A DNA stretch of 35,331 nucleotides, from positions 1 to 35,331 of the forward strand of contig QEUP01000031.1 of NCBI GenBank assembly GCA_003577145.1. Direction: 5' to 3'. This stretch comes from Acidobacteriota bacterium (GTDB taxonomy: Bacteria > Actinomycetota > Acidimicrobiia > Acidimicrobiales > Microtrichaceae). The position numbers and the translations under genes are program-made. Shown piece after piece: positions 22,859 through 31,153 of this stretch. Position 1 is the first letter of the stretch. Every line of letters begins with the position of its first letter. Under the pieces are notes generated by a model that saw nothing but the letters and a program-made list of their open reading frames with translations, was not told the DNA's origin and ran no database searches.

Positions 22859-23125
22859 TCAGCTCTGGTCGTGCTCCTCGGCTTCGAGCCGGGCGATGGC
22901 TGCGCGGACCTGCCGGGCAGCCTCGGGATGACCGGCCTCCTCGGCCTGCTGGGCGGCACGGTACAGGTCCATCAGTTCCCGCCGGCGGCCTTGCTCACCG
23001 CCGATCTCGAAGTCGTCCCGTTCCCGCAAGCGCCGGCTCCTCGACCGCAGGACCACCACGGCCGACACCAGCACCCCCATGACCAGGGCCACGATGACGA
23101 GGGGCCACACCGGGAGCTCCGCCAT
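22859..23125 (-). CDS. Small single-pass membrane protein
   Basis: This 88-residue protein has one N-terminal transmembrane helix (WPLVIVALVMGVLVSAVVVL, about 7-26), a basic stop-transfer stretch (RSRSRRLRER) and a charged helical tail (RRELMDLYRAAQQAEEAGHP). Topology would be N-out, tail in the cytoplasm. No family is recognised. A TAGCAT box lies 5 nt before the ATG. It is divergent from the c-di-GMP enzyme gene, with 88 bp between them, but nothing links their functions directly. Confidence 0.65.
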   Translation of the reverse strand: MAELPVWPLVIVALVMGVLVSAVVVLRSRSRRLRERDDFEIGGEQGRRRELMDLYRAAQQAEEAGHPEAARQVRAAIARLEAEEHDQS

Positions 23126-23201
23126 GACCCAATGCTAGGAAAGCTGTTCCGGGCAGGGAACTCATCCCACGAGAAGTAGCCGCGCAACTACTCCGAGCAG
23201 T

Positions 23202-23213
23202 TAGGATGCTGGC
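23202..23213 (+). promoter_or_regulatory. Putative near-leaderless promoter of the GGDEF-EAL gene
   Basis: TAGGAT (23202-23207) fits TANNNT and is followed by 6 nt and then the GTG start at 23214. The same bases (AGGA) could instead act as a Shine-Dalgarno, so the assignment is open. Confidence 0.3.
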
Positions 23214-25853
23214 GTGCCCCGCCCGCCGGTTGCGAAGCCCCGCCTGATCGCCTCCCTGCTGGTCGGGCTGGCAGCAGTAGCGGCCTGGCTGTTGTCGCGG
23301 GGCTTCGGGGAGATCCTCGCTCACGACCTGTTCGTGCTGTCGTTCCCTTGCGGCCTGGCGCTGGCCGCCCTCTTGCTGGTGAGCCCGCGTTGGTGGGCGG
23401 CGATCACCGCCGGGTCGGCGCTGGCCGGCTTCCTCACCGCCATGTGGTCGGGCTGGAGCCTGGCCATGTCGCTGGCTTCGGCCACCGCGCTGGCCATCCA
23501 GCCCCTGGTCGCGGCCGTGTTCCTCCGCTGGTGGATAGACGGGCCGATCACCCTGCACCGCCTGCGATCCTCGGTTCTGTTCGTCGTGATCAGCGCCTTC
23601 GTCGCCTCGCCGTTGTCGGCTTCCCTCGCCAGCGGCGCATCCACCGAGTTGGGGACGACGTCGCCTGCGCCGGTGCTCGACTGGTGGTTCGCCACCGCCA
23701 TCGGGTCGCTGATCGTGACCCCCGTCTTCTTGACCTGGTCGGGAGGTCACCCGTTCCGGTTCGGCCTCGCCCGTCTCGCCGAGGCAGCCTTGCTCCTGGC
23801 GGCAACCGCCGGGCTCACCCTCTGGGTCTTCTCCGCCAACCCGTCGGCCGCGGACAGGCTAATCCCCTTCGCCTACCTCACCTATCCCGTCATCGTGCTG
23901 GCGGCCTTGCGCTTCGGACCCAAGGGTGCTTCCAGCGTCATGGCCGTCGTGGCGTTCATCGCGATCTGGTTCACCACCCGCGGCTCGGGACCACTCGCGT
24001 ACTCCACCGCGACCCCGGAACAGAACCTGCTGGCGCTCCAGGGCTACCTCGCCGTGGGAGCCGTCCTGAGCCTCCTGCTCGCAGCCGCCCTCGCCGACCG
24101 GATCGAATCCCAGACCGCCCTGGCGCTGAGCGAACGCCGCTTCCAGGCCGCCCTCGCCACCTCCCCCATCGGGATCGCCGTCATCGACCTCGACGGTCGC
24201 CTGCAAAAGGTCAACCGGGCGTTCTCCCAGATCGTGGGCAGACCGATGAGCGAGATCACCGGGTCACCGCTCGCGGAGGTGGAGCCGATCCACGAATCCA
24301 AGGCGCAGCTCCCGCGCTTCGCCGAGGTCCTCACCGGTGAGGTGCACAGCCACACCTCGGACCGGCGGTTCCGCCGCCCCGACGGCTCCCTCGTCTGGGG
24401 CCGTCAGCACGTCACCTTGCTACGAGGCACCGACGGCCGGCCCGAGGGGCTGTTCCTCCAGGTCGAGGACGTCACCGACCGCAAGAGCTCCGAGGCCGAG
24501 CTCGCCTACCGGGCAAGTCATGACCTCCTCACCGGATTGTCCAACCGCGACAGCTTCCACGAGCACGTCGACCGGGCCATCGCCCGGGCACGCCGCCAGG
24601 GCTACGGGGTGGCGGTGATCTTCCTCGACCTCGACGGCTTCAAGGCCGTCAACGACCGACGCGGGCACGCCGCTGGTGACGAGCTGCTCCAACGAGTCGC
24701 CCGCCGCCTGCACTCGGTGCTCAGGCCCGAGGACCTGATCTGCCGCTACGGGGGCGACGAGTTCGTGATCTGCTCCGAGGACATCTATGACGTGAACGAC
24801 GCCCGCCAGATCGCCCGGCGCGTCATGCGGGCCGTGGCCGAGCCCTTTCGGCTGGATTCGGGACCCACGACGATCAGCGCCAGCGTCGGGGTGGCCATGA
24901 CCGGCGCATCCGCGGCGCACGCCGAAGCGCTCGTCCGAGACGCAGACGCCGCCATGTACCGGGCCAAGGAGGCGGGCCGCTCCCGCATGGAGGTCTTCGA
25001 CGAGTCGATGAGGGAGCGCTCCCTTGCCCGACACCGCGCCAAGGAGGAGTTGGCGGCGGCCATCACCGAGGGCCAGCTCCGGCTGCTCTACCAGCCGATC
25101 ATCGACATCGCGTCGCGCCGGCTGGTCGCGGTAGAGGCGTTGGTCCGCTGGGCCCACCCGGTCCACGGCGTGCTACCACCGAAGGAGTTCATCCCCGTGG
25201 CCGAGGAGTCCCTCCTCATCCACGAGCTCGGCGAATGGGTGCTCGGAGCCGCCTGCCACCAGAGCGAGCAGTGGCGCCAGAGCCACCCTGGGGAGCCACA
25301 GCCGTCCGTCTGCGTCAACCTCTCGCCGCTCCAGCTCACCCGGCCCGACTTCGTCGAGGCGACACTGGCGACACTGGAGAGAACGGGCACCCTCCCCTCC
25401 CAGATGACCTTCGAGATCACCGAGACCGTCCTCACGGACCAAGGCGACGAGTCCACCTTCTCCAACCTCGAGGAGCTCGGCGAGCACGGAGTGGCCTTCG
25501 CTCTCGACGACTTCGGCACCGGATACTCCTCGCTGGCGAACCTCAAGAACCTCCCCATCACCACGCTCAAGATCGACCGGACCTTCGTCGACGGGCTCGG
25601 GCGGGATCCCGACGACACTGCGATCGTGACCGGCGTGATCGGGCTCGCAAGGTCCCTCGACCTCGAGATCGTCGCCGAGGGTGTCGAGACCGCCGACCAG
25701 TACCGGCTCCTGGCCGACCTCGGGTGCACGCGCGTCCAGGGCTACCTCTTCAGCAGGCCGAGGCCCCCCCGAGCCATCACCCGCATGGTCTTCGACACCT
25801 CGCCTCCCGTCCACCCCGCCGCAGCCGACCCTGACACGATCCTCCTGCCCTGA
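23214..25853 (+). CDS. MASE1-PAS-GGDEF-EAL c-di-GMP turnover enzyme
   Basis: This 879-residue membrane protein has an N-terminal MASE1-type sensor with about eight helices (10-295), a PAS domain (about 307-425, starting RRFQAALATSPIGIAVIDLDG), a GGDEF domain and an EAL domain. The diguanylate cyclase signature GGDEF is intact at 513-517, and an RxxD inhibitory site (RPED, 504-507) sits five residues before it. The phosphodiesterase motif EAL is at 641-643, with DDFGTGYSS, KIDRTFV and EGVET downstream, so both activities are potentially functional. The enzyme should make or degrade cyclic di-GMP in response to a membrane or PAS signal. The start is GTG. It converges on the AI-2E transporter gene with 24 bp between. 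Confidence 0.95.
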   Translation: MPRPPVAKPRLIASLLVGLAAVAAWLLSRGFGEILAHDLFVLSFPCGLALAALLLVSPRWWAAITAGSALAGFLTAMWSGWSLAMSLASATALAIQPLVAAVFLRWWIDGPITLHRLRSSVLFVVISAFVASPLSASLASGASTELGTTSPAPVLDWWFATAIGSLIVTPVFLTWSGGHPFRFGLARLAEAALLLAATAGLTLWVFSANPSAADRLIPFAYLTYPVIVLAALRFGPKGASSVMAVVAFIAIWFTTRGSGPLAYSTATPEQNLLALQGYLAVGAVLSLLLAAALADRIESQTALALSERRFQAALATSPIGIAVIDLDGRLQKVNRAFSQIVGRPMSEITGSPLAEVEPIHESKAQLPRFAEVLTGEVHSHTSDRRFRRPDGSLVWGRQHVTLLRGTDGRPEGLFLQVEDVTDRKSSEAELAYRASHDLLTGLSNRDSFHEHVDRAIARARRQGYGVAVIFLDLDGFKAVNDRRGHAAGDELLQRVARRLHSVLRPEDLICRYGGDEFVICSEDIYDVNDARQIARRVMRAVAEPFRLDSGPTTISASVGVAMTGASAAHAEALVRDADAAMYRAKEAGRSRMEVFDESMRERSLARHRAKEELAAAITEGQLRLLYQPIIDIASRRLVAVEALVRWAHPVHGVLPPKEFIPVAEESLLIHELGEWVLGAACHQSEQWRQSHPGEPQPSVCVNLSPLQLTRPDFVEATLATLERTGTLPSQMTFEITETVLTDQGDESTFSNLEELGEHGVAFALDDFGTGYSSLANLKNLPITTLKIDRTFVDGLGRDPDDTAIVTGVIGLARSLDLEIVAEGVETADQYRLLADLGCTRVQGYLFSRPRPPRAITRMVFDTSPPVHPAAADPDTILLP

Positions 25854-25877
25854 GGCCGACCAGAACGGTCGGTGGCG

Positions 25878-27185
25878 CTACCGCGTACGACGGCGCGTCC
25901 TTCGTATCGCCTCGGCCAGCCGGTCCGAGAGGTTCATCCGCACCCGCTCGAGGTCCTCGTCTTCGACCTCGGAGGGGAGCGGCTCTTGGGAGATGAGCGC
26001 CGACTCGACGACGTCGTGGCGGTGCAGGTAGGTCGACCCGAACGCCTGGATGATGGCCGCCGCGGGTAGGGCGAGGATGGCGCCGATCGGGCCGAGGATC
26101 GACGCGCCGGCGATGACCGCTCCGAAGGCAACCGCTGGATGGATCTCCATGGTCCGTGCGGTGATGCGAGGGGCGAAGAAGTAGTTCTCGATCTGTTGGT
26201 ACACCAGGATGAAGATCACCACCACGAGCGCGTCGATCGGATCGTTGATCAACGCCACCAGCACCGGCACCGCACCGGCGAGGTAGGTGCCGATGACGGG
26301 CACGAACTGCGAGACCAGGCCGAGCCACATGGCCAGCGCCAGCGGCGAGGGGATCTCCATGACCGCGAAGACGATCCATGCGCTGAGACCGGAGAGCAGC
26401 GCCAGCAACAGCCGCGAGTAGATGTAGCCACCGGTCTTCTGGATCGCCAGCTCCCAAACCGCCAGCACCACTCTCTGGCGGTCGGGGCGCAGACGCGAGC
26501 ACAGGGTGCGCCGGAACTTCGGGCCGTCCGCGACGAAGTAGAAGGTGAAGAGAAGGATCGTGAGGCTCTGGAAGAGCACTCCGACGACTTGGGTGGTCAG
26601 CGAGAGGACCCGGCCACCAAGGCTCTTGGCCAGGTTCTGCAGTTCGTCCTGGTAGTTCTCGAACTGCTCGTCGAGGTTCCCGGAGTTGATGTCGGTGTTG
26701 AACTGGTCGTTGATCCAGTCGGTGACGGTGTTGATGTAGCTCGGTGCCTGTGCCACCAGGTGGCTCACCTGGCCTATCACCAGATCGACGATCACGAACA
26801 GGAACAGCCCGGTGGCGATGATGAACACGAAGAACACCAGTGCCGTCGCCGGGCCCCGCCGCCAGCCCCGGCTCGCCATGAAGTTGACCGCGGGCTCCAT
26901 CGCAAAGGAGGCGAAAAGCGAGATGAGCAGCAGCACCAGCAGATCGGAGATGCGCTGGAACAACCACCACACGACAGCGAGCACCGTGACGCCGACCAGC
27001 GCGTAGAGGATCGCCCGGACCACCCAGTGGGGAAGTGCCTCCCGATCCCTGACGAGCCTGATCGCAGTCGAGCCGTCGGCGCCGGAGCCCTCCTCGGGAT
27101 CACCGACGGCGACCTCGACGGGTTCGGCGTCGCCGTCGTGGGCGTTGGCGCCCCCGGACGCGTCGGGATCGTCGGCCCCGGCCAT
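25878..27185 (-). CDS. AI-2E/PerM-family membrane protein
   Basis: This 435-residue protein of the AI-2E transporter (UPF0118) family starts with an acidic cytosolic segment, then two close helices (ILYALVGVTVLAVVWWLF and LLVLLLISLFASFAMEPAV), a third (FFVFIIATGLFLFVIVDLV), a large soluble loop (about 140-215) and the C-terminal helix bundle with LVSQFVPVIGTYLAGAVP and the conserved IENYFFAPRITARTM. Family members export AI-2 or exchange ions; the substrate here cannot be deduced. The basic C-terminus (RRTRRRTR) is cytosolic. The ATG at 27185 is preferred to an upstream TTG at 27248 that has no ribosome site and encodes unconserved residues. Confidence 0.88.
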   Translation of the reverse strand: MAGADDPDASGGANAHDGDAEPVEVAVGDPEEGSGADGSTAIRLVRDREALPHWVVRAILYALVGVTVLAVVWWLFQRISDLLVLLLISLFASFAMEPAVNFMASRGWRRGPATALVFFVFIIATGLFLFVIVDLVIGQVSHLVAQAPSYINTVTDWINDQFNTDINSGNLDEQFENYQDELQNLAKSLGGRVLSLTTQVVGVLFQSLTILLFTFYFVADGPKFRRTLCSRLRPDRQRVVLAVWELAIQKTGGYIYSRLLLALLSGLSAWIVFAVMEIPSPLALAMWLGLVSQFVPVIGTYLAGAVPVLVALINDPIDALVVVIFILVYQQIENYFFAPRITARTMEIHPAVAFGAVIAGASILGPIGAILALPAAAIIQAFGSTYLHRHDVVESALISQEPLPSEVEDEDLERVRMNLSDRLAEAIRRTRRRTR

Positions 27186-27257
27186 GGCGTCAGAATCCCA
27201 CGCTGTGCGTCCCGACCGGTGGACCGCCCCGCCGTGGTACGCCTCCAACCAAGCCGG

Positions 27258-27305
27258 TTCTGTGAACGGTTCTGGCCCCTATAGGGGCCTTTTCGGTTCA
27301 CAGAA
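27258..27305. repeat. Palindromic hairpin element, copy B
   Basis: This has the same nested design as 14664-14710: outer arms TTCTGTGAAC (27258-27267) and GTTCACAGAA (27296-27305) are a perfect 10-bp inverted repeat around GGCCCCTATAGGGGCC (27274-27289) and TTTT. Both neighbouring genes are on minus, so the T-run faces the wrong way for a simple terminator of the upstream hydrolase gene. Confidence 0.8.
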
Positions 27306-27328
27306 AACGCTTCTGATGGGCGGCGGGG

Positions 27329-28042
27329 TCATTGGCCGAACATCATCAACCACTGCTCTTCGGTCTTGGGGCGGAAGACGTAGTTGAGCTGGCGGGTCTC
27401 ACCGAGGCTCGCCGACGGCTGTGGCGCGTAGAGGTGGCCCGGGTAGAGGATGGCGTCGTCGGGGATCTTGGACAGGACCTTGGTGAGGCTGTGGTAGAGC
27501 GCCCGGGGGTCGCCACCGGGTAGATCGGTGCGCCCGCACCCTTCCAGGAACAGCGTGTCGCCGGCCACCAGGTTGTTGTCGACGTAGAAGCATTGGCTGC
27601 CCGGGGTGTGACCGGGTGTGTGCAGCAACTCGATGGGGATCTCACCCACGCGGATCTTCTCGCCGCCGCTGTGCTCGACCAGATCAGAGGCTTCGACGCC
27701 GGTGAGGCGCCTGACGCCGAGCGCCTCGTCACCCTGCACGTGGATGGGGACGGGACGGGCCGCGAGCAGTTCCCTCACCCCTTCTATGGAGTAGCCCATC
27801 ATGTCGCCGCCGATGTGATCGGGGTGGTAGTGGGTGGCGAGGACCCCGGTGAGCGTCAGGTCGTCGGCATCGACGATGTCGAGGATGCCGGCGACGTCGT
27901 AGGCGGGATCGACGACCAGGACCTCCTTCTTCTCGCGGTCGCCGATCAGGTACACGAAGTTGACCATCTGGCGGGCGAGCATGTCGCCGCCGCCGATGTC
28001 GCGACCGGCGAGGAGTTGCTTGAAGTAGAGGCGCTCGTGCAT
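27329..28042 (-). CDS. MBL-fold hydrolase, glyoxalase II-like
   Basis: This 237-residue metallo-beta-lactamase-fold protein has all metal ligands of the glyoxalase II group: His71, His73, Asp75, His76 (THYHPDHIGG), His145 (HTPGHTPGS), Asp162 (VAGDTLF) and His203 (YPGHLY). It may hydrolyse a thioester such as a hydroxyacyl-thiol adduct, possibly of mycothiol if this is an actinobacterium, or act as a persulfide dioxygenase; sequence alone does not decide. The start is the ATG at 28042 (MHERLYFKQLLAGRD); a frame extending to 29296 runs antisense through paaX and is not real. TAGATT lies 7 nt before the ATG, with no ribosome site. Confidence 0.9.
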   Translation of the reverse strand: MHERLYFKQLLAGRDIGGGDMLARQMVNFVYLIGDREKKEVLVVDPAYDVAGILDIVDADDLTLTGVLATHYHPDHIGGDMMGYSIEGVRELLAARPVPIHVQGDEALGVRRLTGVEASDLVEHSGGEKIRVGEIPIELLHTPGHTPGSQCFYVDNNLVAGDTLFLEGCGRTDLPGGDPRALYHSLTKVLSKIPDDAILYPGHLYAPQPSASLGETRQLNYVFRPKTEEQWLMMFGQ

Positions 28043-28049
28043 CCAGGCA

Positions 28050-28055
28050 AATCTA
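28050..28055 (-). promoter_or_regulatory. Putative leaderless -10 box of the MBL hydrolase gene
   Basis: On the minus strand TAGATT (28055-28050) matches TANNNT and ends 7 nt before the ATG at 28042. There is no purine-rich ribosome site. No clear -35 was found. Confidence 0.4.
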
Positions 28056-28057
28056 CG

Positions 28058-28094
28058 GTGCCGCGACCAGCTACTCCCATTCGAGGAACCAACC
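28058..28094. repeat. Extra copy of the paaX 3' end
   Basis: These 37 bp match 28128-28164 with a single difference (C at 28066, T at 28136). The other copy contains the last eight codons of the paaX-family gene and its stop plus a few bases downstream. This intergenic copy is therefore a duplicated gene tail, 70 bp from the original. Confidence 0.88.
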
Positions 28095-28140
28095 TTGCCC
28101 CTCGGTGACACTGCGGCACCGGGTCGTGTGCCGCGATCAG

Positions 28141-28908
28141 CTACTCCCATTCGAGGAACCAACCCCGCAGGACGGACCTGAATGCGCCGTCGTAGCGGTC
28201 GTAGTCGAGGCGCAGCTCCGAACCGGGCCAACCCGCGGGTTCGAGATCCGAGGGCAACAGCGGATCGGCCTGGACGTGACGCAGCACCCCGGCCGCCAGC
28301 ACGAATCCCGGGGCCAGGGCCCGGCGATCGTCGTCTTCGAGACGGCCGATCAGGCCATCCATGCGCTCCCTGAGGGCCTGCGCCTCCCGCGCCCAGCCGT
28401 CGAGGTCCCACAGCGCCCCGGCCAGGGCCGCGTCGTCGGCCACCTCGGCCTCGTACCACTCGCATTGCGAGTCGATCACCGCGCGCTCGGCACCGAACCG
28501 GCGGGGGTCGAGGTTGTCCGGTCTGGCCCAGACCCCTTCTCGACGCTCCGCCAGGCGCAGGGTGCGCATCGCCCGGCGGAGATCGAGCCTCTCGCCAGCC
28601 GAGCGAGCCTCGGCAACCACGACCGCCAGTCGCCAGCTCCCCCTCCAGGGACGCCGCTCGCCCAGCAGGCTCTCGCGCTGGCGACGTTGTCGCGACACCA
28701 GGTCGCCGGCCAACTCGTAGCTGCCGTCGACGTTGTGCAGCTCGCCCGCCTTCACCATGCGGCTGAGGGCGACCCTGACAGTTCCTTCGGCCAGCCCGAA
28801 AAGCGCTCCGGCCTGGACGAGCCGACGGCTGGGCAGTCGCGGCGGCTCGCTTCCCAGGAGCGTGCTGGCGATCACCGATCGTGCCGTCAGTGGGCGGTCC
28901 CGACTCAC
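28141..28908 (-). CDS. PaaX-family transcriptional regulator
   Basis: This 255-residue protein has the PaaX N-terminal winged helix (SVIASTLLG, then LVQAGALFGLAEGTVRVALS RMVKAGEL; about 11-57), a central domain with WRGSWRLAVV, and the C-terminal PaaX domain ending in GWFLEWE. In E. coli PaaX represses phenylacetate degradation and responds to phenylacetyl-CoA; here no paa genes are nearby, and the only divergent gene is a fatty acid desaturase, suggesting an acyl-CoA-type effector (inference). The GTG start follows AAGGAG at 10 nt. The last 37 bp of the gene are duplicated just downstream. Confidence 0.88.
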   Translation of the reverse strand: MSRDRPLTARSVIASTLLGSEPPRLPSRRLVQAGALFGLAEGTVRVALSRMVKAGELHNVDGSYELAGDLVSRQRRQRESLLGERRPWRGSWRLAVVVAEARSAGERLDLRRAMRTLRLAERREGVWARPDNLDPRRFGAERAVIDSQCEWYEAEVADDAALAGALWDLDGWAREAQALRERMDGLIGRLEDDDRRALAPGFVLAAGVLRHVQADPLLPSDLEPAGWPGSELRLDYDRYDGAFRSVLRGWFLEWE

Positions 28909-28925
28909 GAGCCGAAGAGCTCCTT

Positions 28926-28963
28926 CTTACACTATTGATTCGCTTGTTGAGGAATTGTAAGGT
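28926..28963 (+). promoter_or_regulatory. Desaturase promoter with overlapping inverted repeat
   Basis: TTGATT (28935-28940), a 17-bp spacer, TAAGGT (28958-28963) and 7 nt lead to the GTG at 28971, a well-formed leaderless promoter. The inverted repeat CTTACA (28926-28931) / TGTAAG (28956-28961) spans it and overlaps the -10. TGATTCGC (28936-28943) overlaps the -35 and, from memory, resembles the core of E. coli PaaX operators. Confidence 0.55.
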
Positions 28964-28970
28964 ACTTCCC

Positions 28971-29972
28971 GTGAGCGCGCCCTGCCGGAGTCCGGGAACC
29001 ATGTTGCCCGACCCGGCACTGCTGGTCGACGTCTTGCCCGCCGGCGAGCTGGCCGCCAATGGTCGCCCAGCGGGAGCCCTTCGCCGACGCTTGAGGCGAA
29101 CCCACGATGCCCGCAACGTGTTCAACGTGGCGTCGGTCTGGCTCCAGTCCTTCGGGGTGATCGGCTTGGCCCTCTGGCTCTCGAACCCTCTCGCCTGGGC
29201 CGCCGCCTTCTTGTTGATGGGACGTGCCTTCGCGCTGTTCGCGATCCTCACCCATGAAGCCGCCCACCGATTGCTGTTCTCCAACCGCGGGGTCAACGAC
29301 TTCGTCGGCAGGTGGCTCCTCGGCTACCCCGCCTTCCTGCCCCTCGACCTCTACCGGCGCTCCCACAATGCCCACCATCGCGACGAGTTGGGACCCGACG
29401 AACCGGACCTCGGCCTCTACCTCGGCTACCCGATCAGCAGGGACTCCTGGCACCGCAAGCTCTCCCGCGACGCCTTGTTCGTCTCGGGTTGGAAGAACCT
29501 CAGGGCTCTGCTGATGGCGTTCAAGAGCCCCATCGGGAGGCCGGTCGCCACCCGCATCGCCCTCACTCAGGCAGTGATCTTCGCGGTGTTCAGCATCCTC
29601 GGCTATCCCCTGGCATGGCCGCTGCTGTGGCTCGCCCCGTGGATGACGGTCTGGCGGGTCCTCAACCGGCTGCGGGCCATCGCCGAGCACGGTGGCGCCG
29701 AACGCTCCGAGGACCGCCGCCTCACCACCCACCACGCCCGCCAGTCGCTCCTGGCGCGCTTCTGGATCGTCCCCTTCAACACCGGGTACCACCTCGCCCA
29801 CCACGTCGACGTAGCCGTGCCCTTCCAGAACCTCCCCCGCTTGCACGCCGAGTTGGAGCGCGCCGGGTGGATCCAGCCCGGCCTGGCGTTCCCGAGCTAC
29901 CGGGCGCTGTGGCGCACCGCCTCGTCTGGCGCAGCTCAACCGGCGCTGTCATCGGGTGGGCCGGGCGGGTAG
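28971..29972 (+). CDS. Membrane fatty acid desaturase
   Basis: This 333-residue di-iron membrane desaturase has the three histidine boxes of the family: HEAAH at 95-99, HNAHH at 132-136 and HLAHH at 274-278, plus His240 in AEHGG. Hydrophobic pairs flank the first box (IGLALWLSNPLAWAAAFLLM) and the 195-225 region (AVIFAVFSILGYPLAWPLLW). It probably inserts a double bond into acyl lipids or a related hydrophobic substrate such as a carotenoid; the exact substrate is unknown. The GTG at 28971 is chosen because a TTGATT/TAAGGT promoter ends 7 nt before it; an ATG at 29001 preceded by GGAG is the alternative. It overlaps the convergent larC by 37 bp. Confidence 0.9.
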   Translation: MSAPCRSPGTMLPDPALLVDVLPAGELAANGRPAGALRRRLRRTHDARNVFNVASVWLQSFGVIGLALWLSNPLAWAAAFLLMGRAFALFAILTHEAAHRLLFSNRGVNDFVGRWLLGYPAFLPLDLYRRSHNAHHRDELGPDEPDLGLYLGYPISRDSWHRKLSRDALFVSGWKNLRALLMAFKSPIGRPVATRIALTQAVIFAVFSILGYPLAWPLLWLAPWMTVWRVLNRLRAIAEHGGAERSEDRRLTTHHARQSLLARFWIVPFNTGYHLAHHVDVAVPFQNLPRLHAELERAGWIQPGLAFPSYRALWRTASSGAAQPALSSGGPGG

Positions 29973-31153
29973 TCCTCGGGCGACTCGGGGAACCGGCCGC
30001 CCCGGCGCCGCCAGGCCTCCTCGGCCAGCGAGACGACCTCGCGCAGCGGAAGGCCTGTCTTGCGGGCAGCGCGGGCCGCATCGTCGTGTTCGATCTTGAC
30101 CCGCCCGGCGCTGACCTTGACCCTGATTGCCAGCCCCTCGACTTCGACTTCTTGCACCGAACGGGCGCTGGGCCAGCGATCGAGCGTCTGCCCACGCACC
30201 CCCAGGGAGCCGGTGCTGGTGCGCAGGGTGGCCGCCACCTGGGCGGCCAGAGCCAGGTCGGCGAGCGCGCTCACCGTGTGAGCAGGCCGGCCTTTCTTCA
30301 TGACGATCGGCGTCACCCAGGCGTCGTGGGCACCGGCTTCGAGCAGCTCGGAGATGGAGTCGGCCAGGACCTCACCGGTCGCGTCGTCGACGTTGACCTC
30401 CAGCAGCACCACCGGCTGGCCGGCCGCCAGCTCGGCCACCTCCTCGCCCAGCACGACCTGGGTGAGGTTCGGCTGGTCGGCAAGCTCGCGCGAGCCTGCC
30501 CCGAACCCGCTGGCCTGCACCCTCATGGCCGGCAGCGGCCCCCACTCGTGGACGTTGGCGGCCATCAGCGCGGCTCCCGTCGGTGTGGTCAGCTCCGCGT
30601 CCACCTCGACGCCAACCGTCGGCGCCCCCTCGAGCAAAGCGACCACCGCCGGCGGCGGGTTGGGGATCAGCCCGTGCGCCGACTTGATCATGCCCCGGCC
30701 GTTGACGATGGGGCTGCAGCAGATCCGCTCGACGTGCAGTACCTCGAGCGCCGCGCACGCGCCGACGATGTCGACGATCGAGTCGAGAGCTCCCACCTCG
30801 TGGAAGTGCACCTGCTCCACCGGCCAGCGATGAAGCCGGCCCTCGGCTTCGGCCAGGGCCTTGAAGGTGCCGATGGCCCTCAGCCGCACCCGTTCGGGTA
30901 GCCGGGCCTCCTCGATGAGGCCCTCTATGTGAGCGAAGGTCCGCACCACCGTGGTCGGCTCGGTGAGCACGCTCACCTTGACCCCACCGATCCCGCCTCG
31001 CATGACGGGCTCCACCGCCAGCTCCCACCCGCCCACCGGGAGGCGCTCGATCAGGGACCTCACCTCGTCGAGATCGGCACCGGCGTCGAGCAAGGCACCC
31101 AGCGCCATGTCACCGGCGATACCGGAGAAGCAGTGGAACCACGCGATGTTCAC
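29936..31153 (-). CDS. larC: Nickel insertion protein of the pincer cofactor, LarC
   Basis: This 405-residue LarC-family protein in one continuous frame inserts nickel into the pyridinium dithiocarboxylate mononucleotide, giving the Ni-pincer cofactor used by LarA-type racemases/epimerases. Landmarks are the N-terminal WFHCFSGIAGDMALGALLDAG, VHFHEVGALDSIVDIVG, PTGAALMA and the C-terminal VNVDDATGE...TPIVMKKGRP. In Lactobacillus plantarum larC is split and needs a frameshift; here there is no split. The GTG start overlaps the larB stop (GTGA). Neither larE nor larA is in the window. Confidence 0.92.
   Translation of the reverse strand: MNIAWFHCFSGIAGDMALGALLDAGADLDEVRSLIERLPVGGWELAVEPVMRGGIGGVKVSVLTEPTTVVRTFAHIEGLIEEARLPERVRLRAIGTFKALAEAEGRLHRWPVEQVHFHEVGALDSIVDIVGACAALEVLHVERICCSPIVNGRGMIKSAHGLIPNPPPAVVALLEGAPTVGVEVDAELTTPTGAALMAANVHEWGPLPAMRVQASGFGAGSRELADQPNLTQVVLGEEVAELAAGQPVVLLEVNVDDATGEVLADSISELLEAGAHDAWVTPIVMKKGRPAHTVSALADLALAAQVAATLRTSTGSLGVRGQTLDRWPSARSVQEVEVEGLAIRVKVSAGRVKIEHDDAARAARKTGLPLREVVSLAEEAWRRRGGRFPESPEDYPPGPPDDSAG

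Noticed and set aside
26139-27284. 381-residue plus-strand frame with many His/Asp/Glu residues
   Set aside because: It is antisense to the AI-2E-type membrane protein, whose motifs are clear; the composition is explained by complementing Val/Leu/Ile codons.
28043-29296. Long N-terminal extension of the MBL-fold hydrolase
   Set aside because: The extension runs antisense through the paaX gene, is Arg/Gly-rich, and the enzyme domain begins normally at the ATG at 28042.
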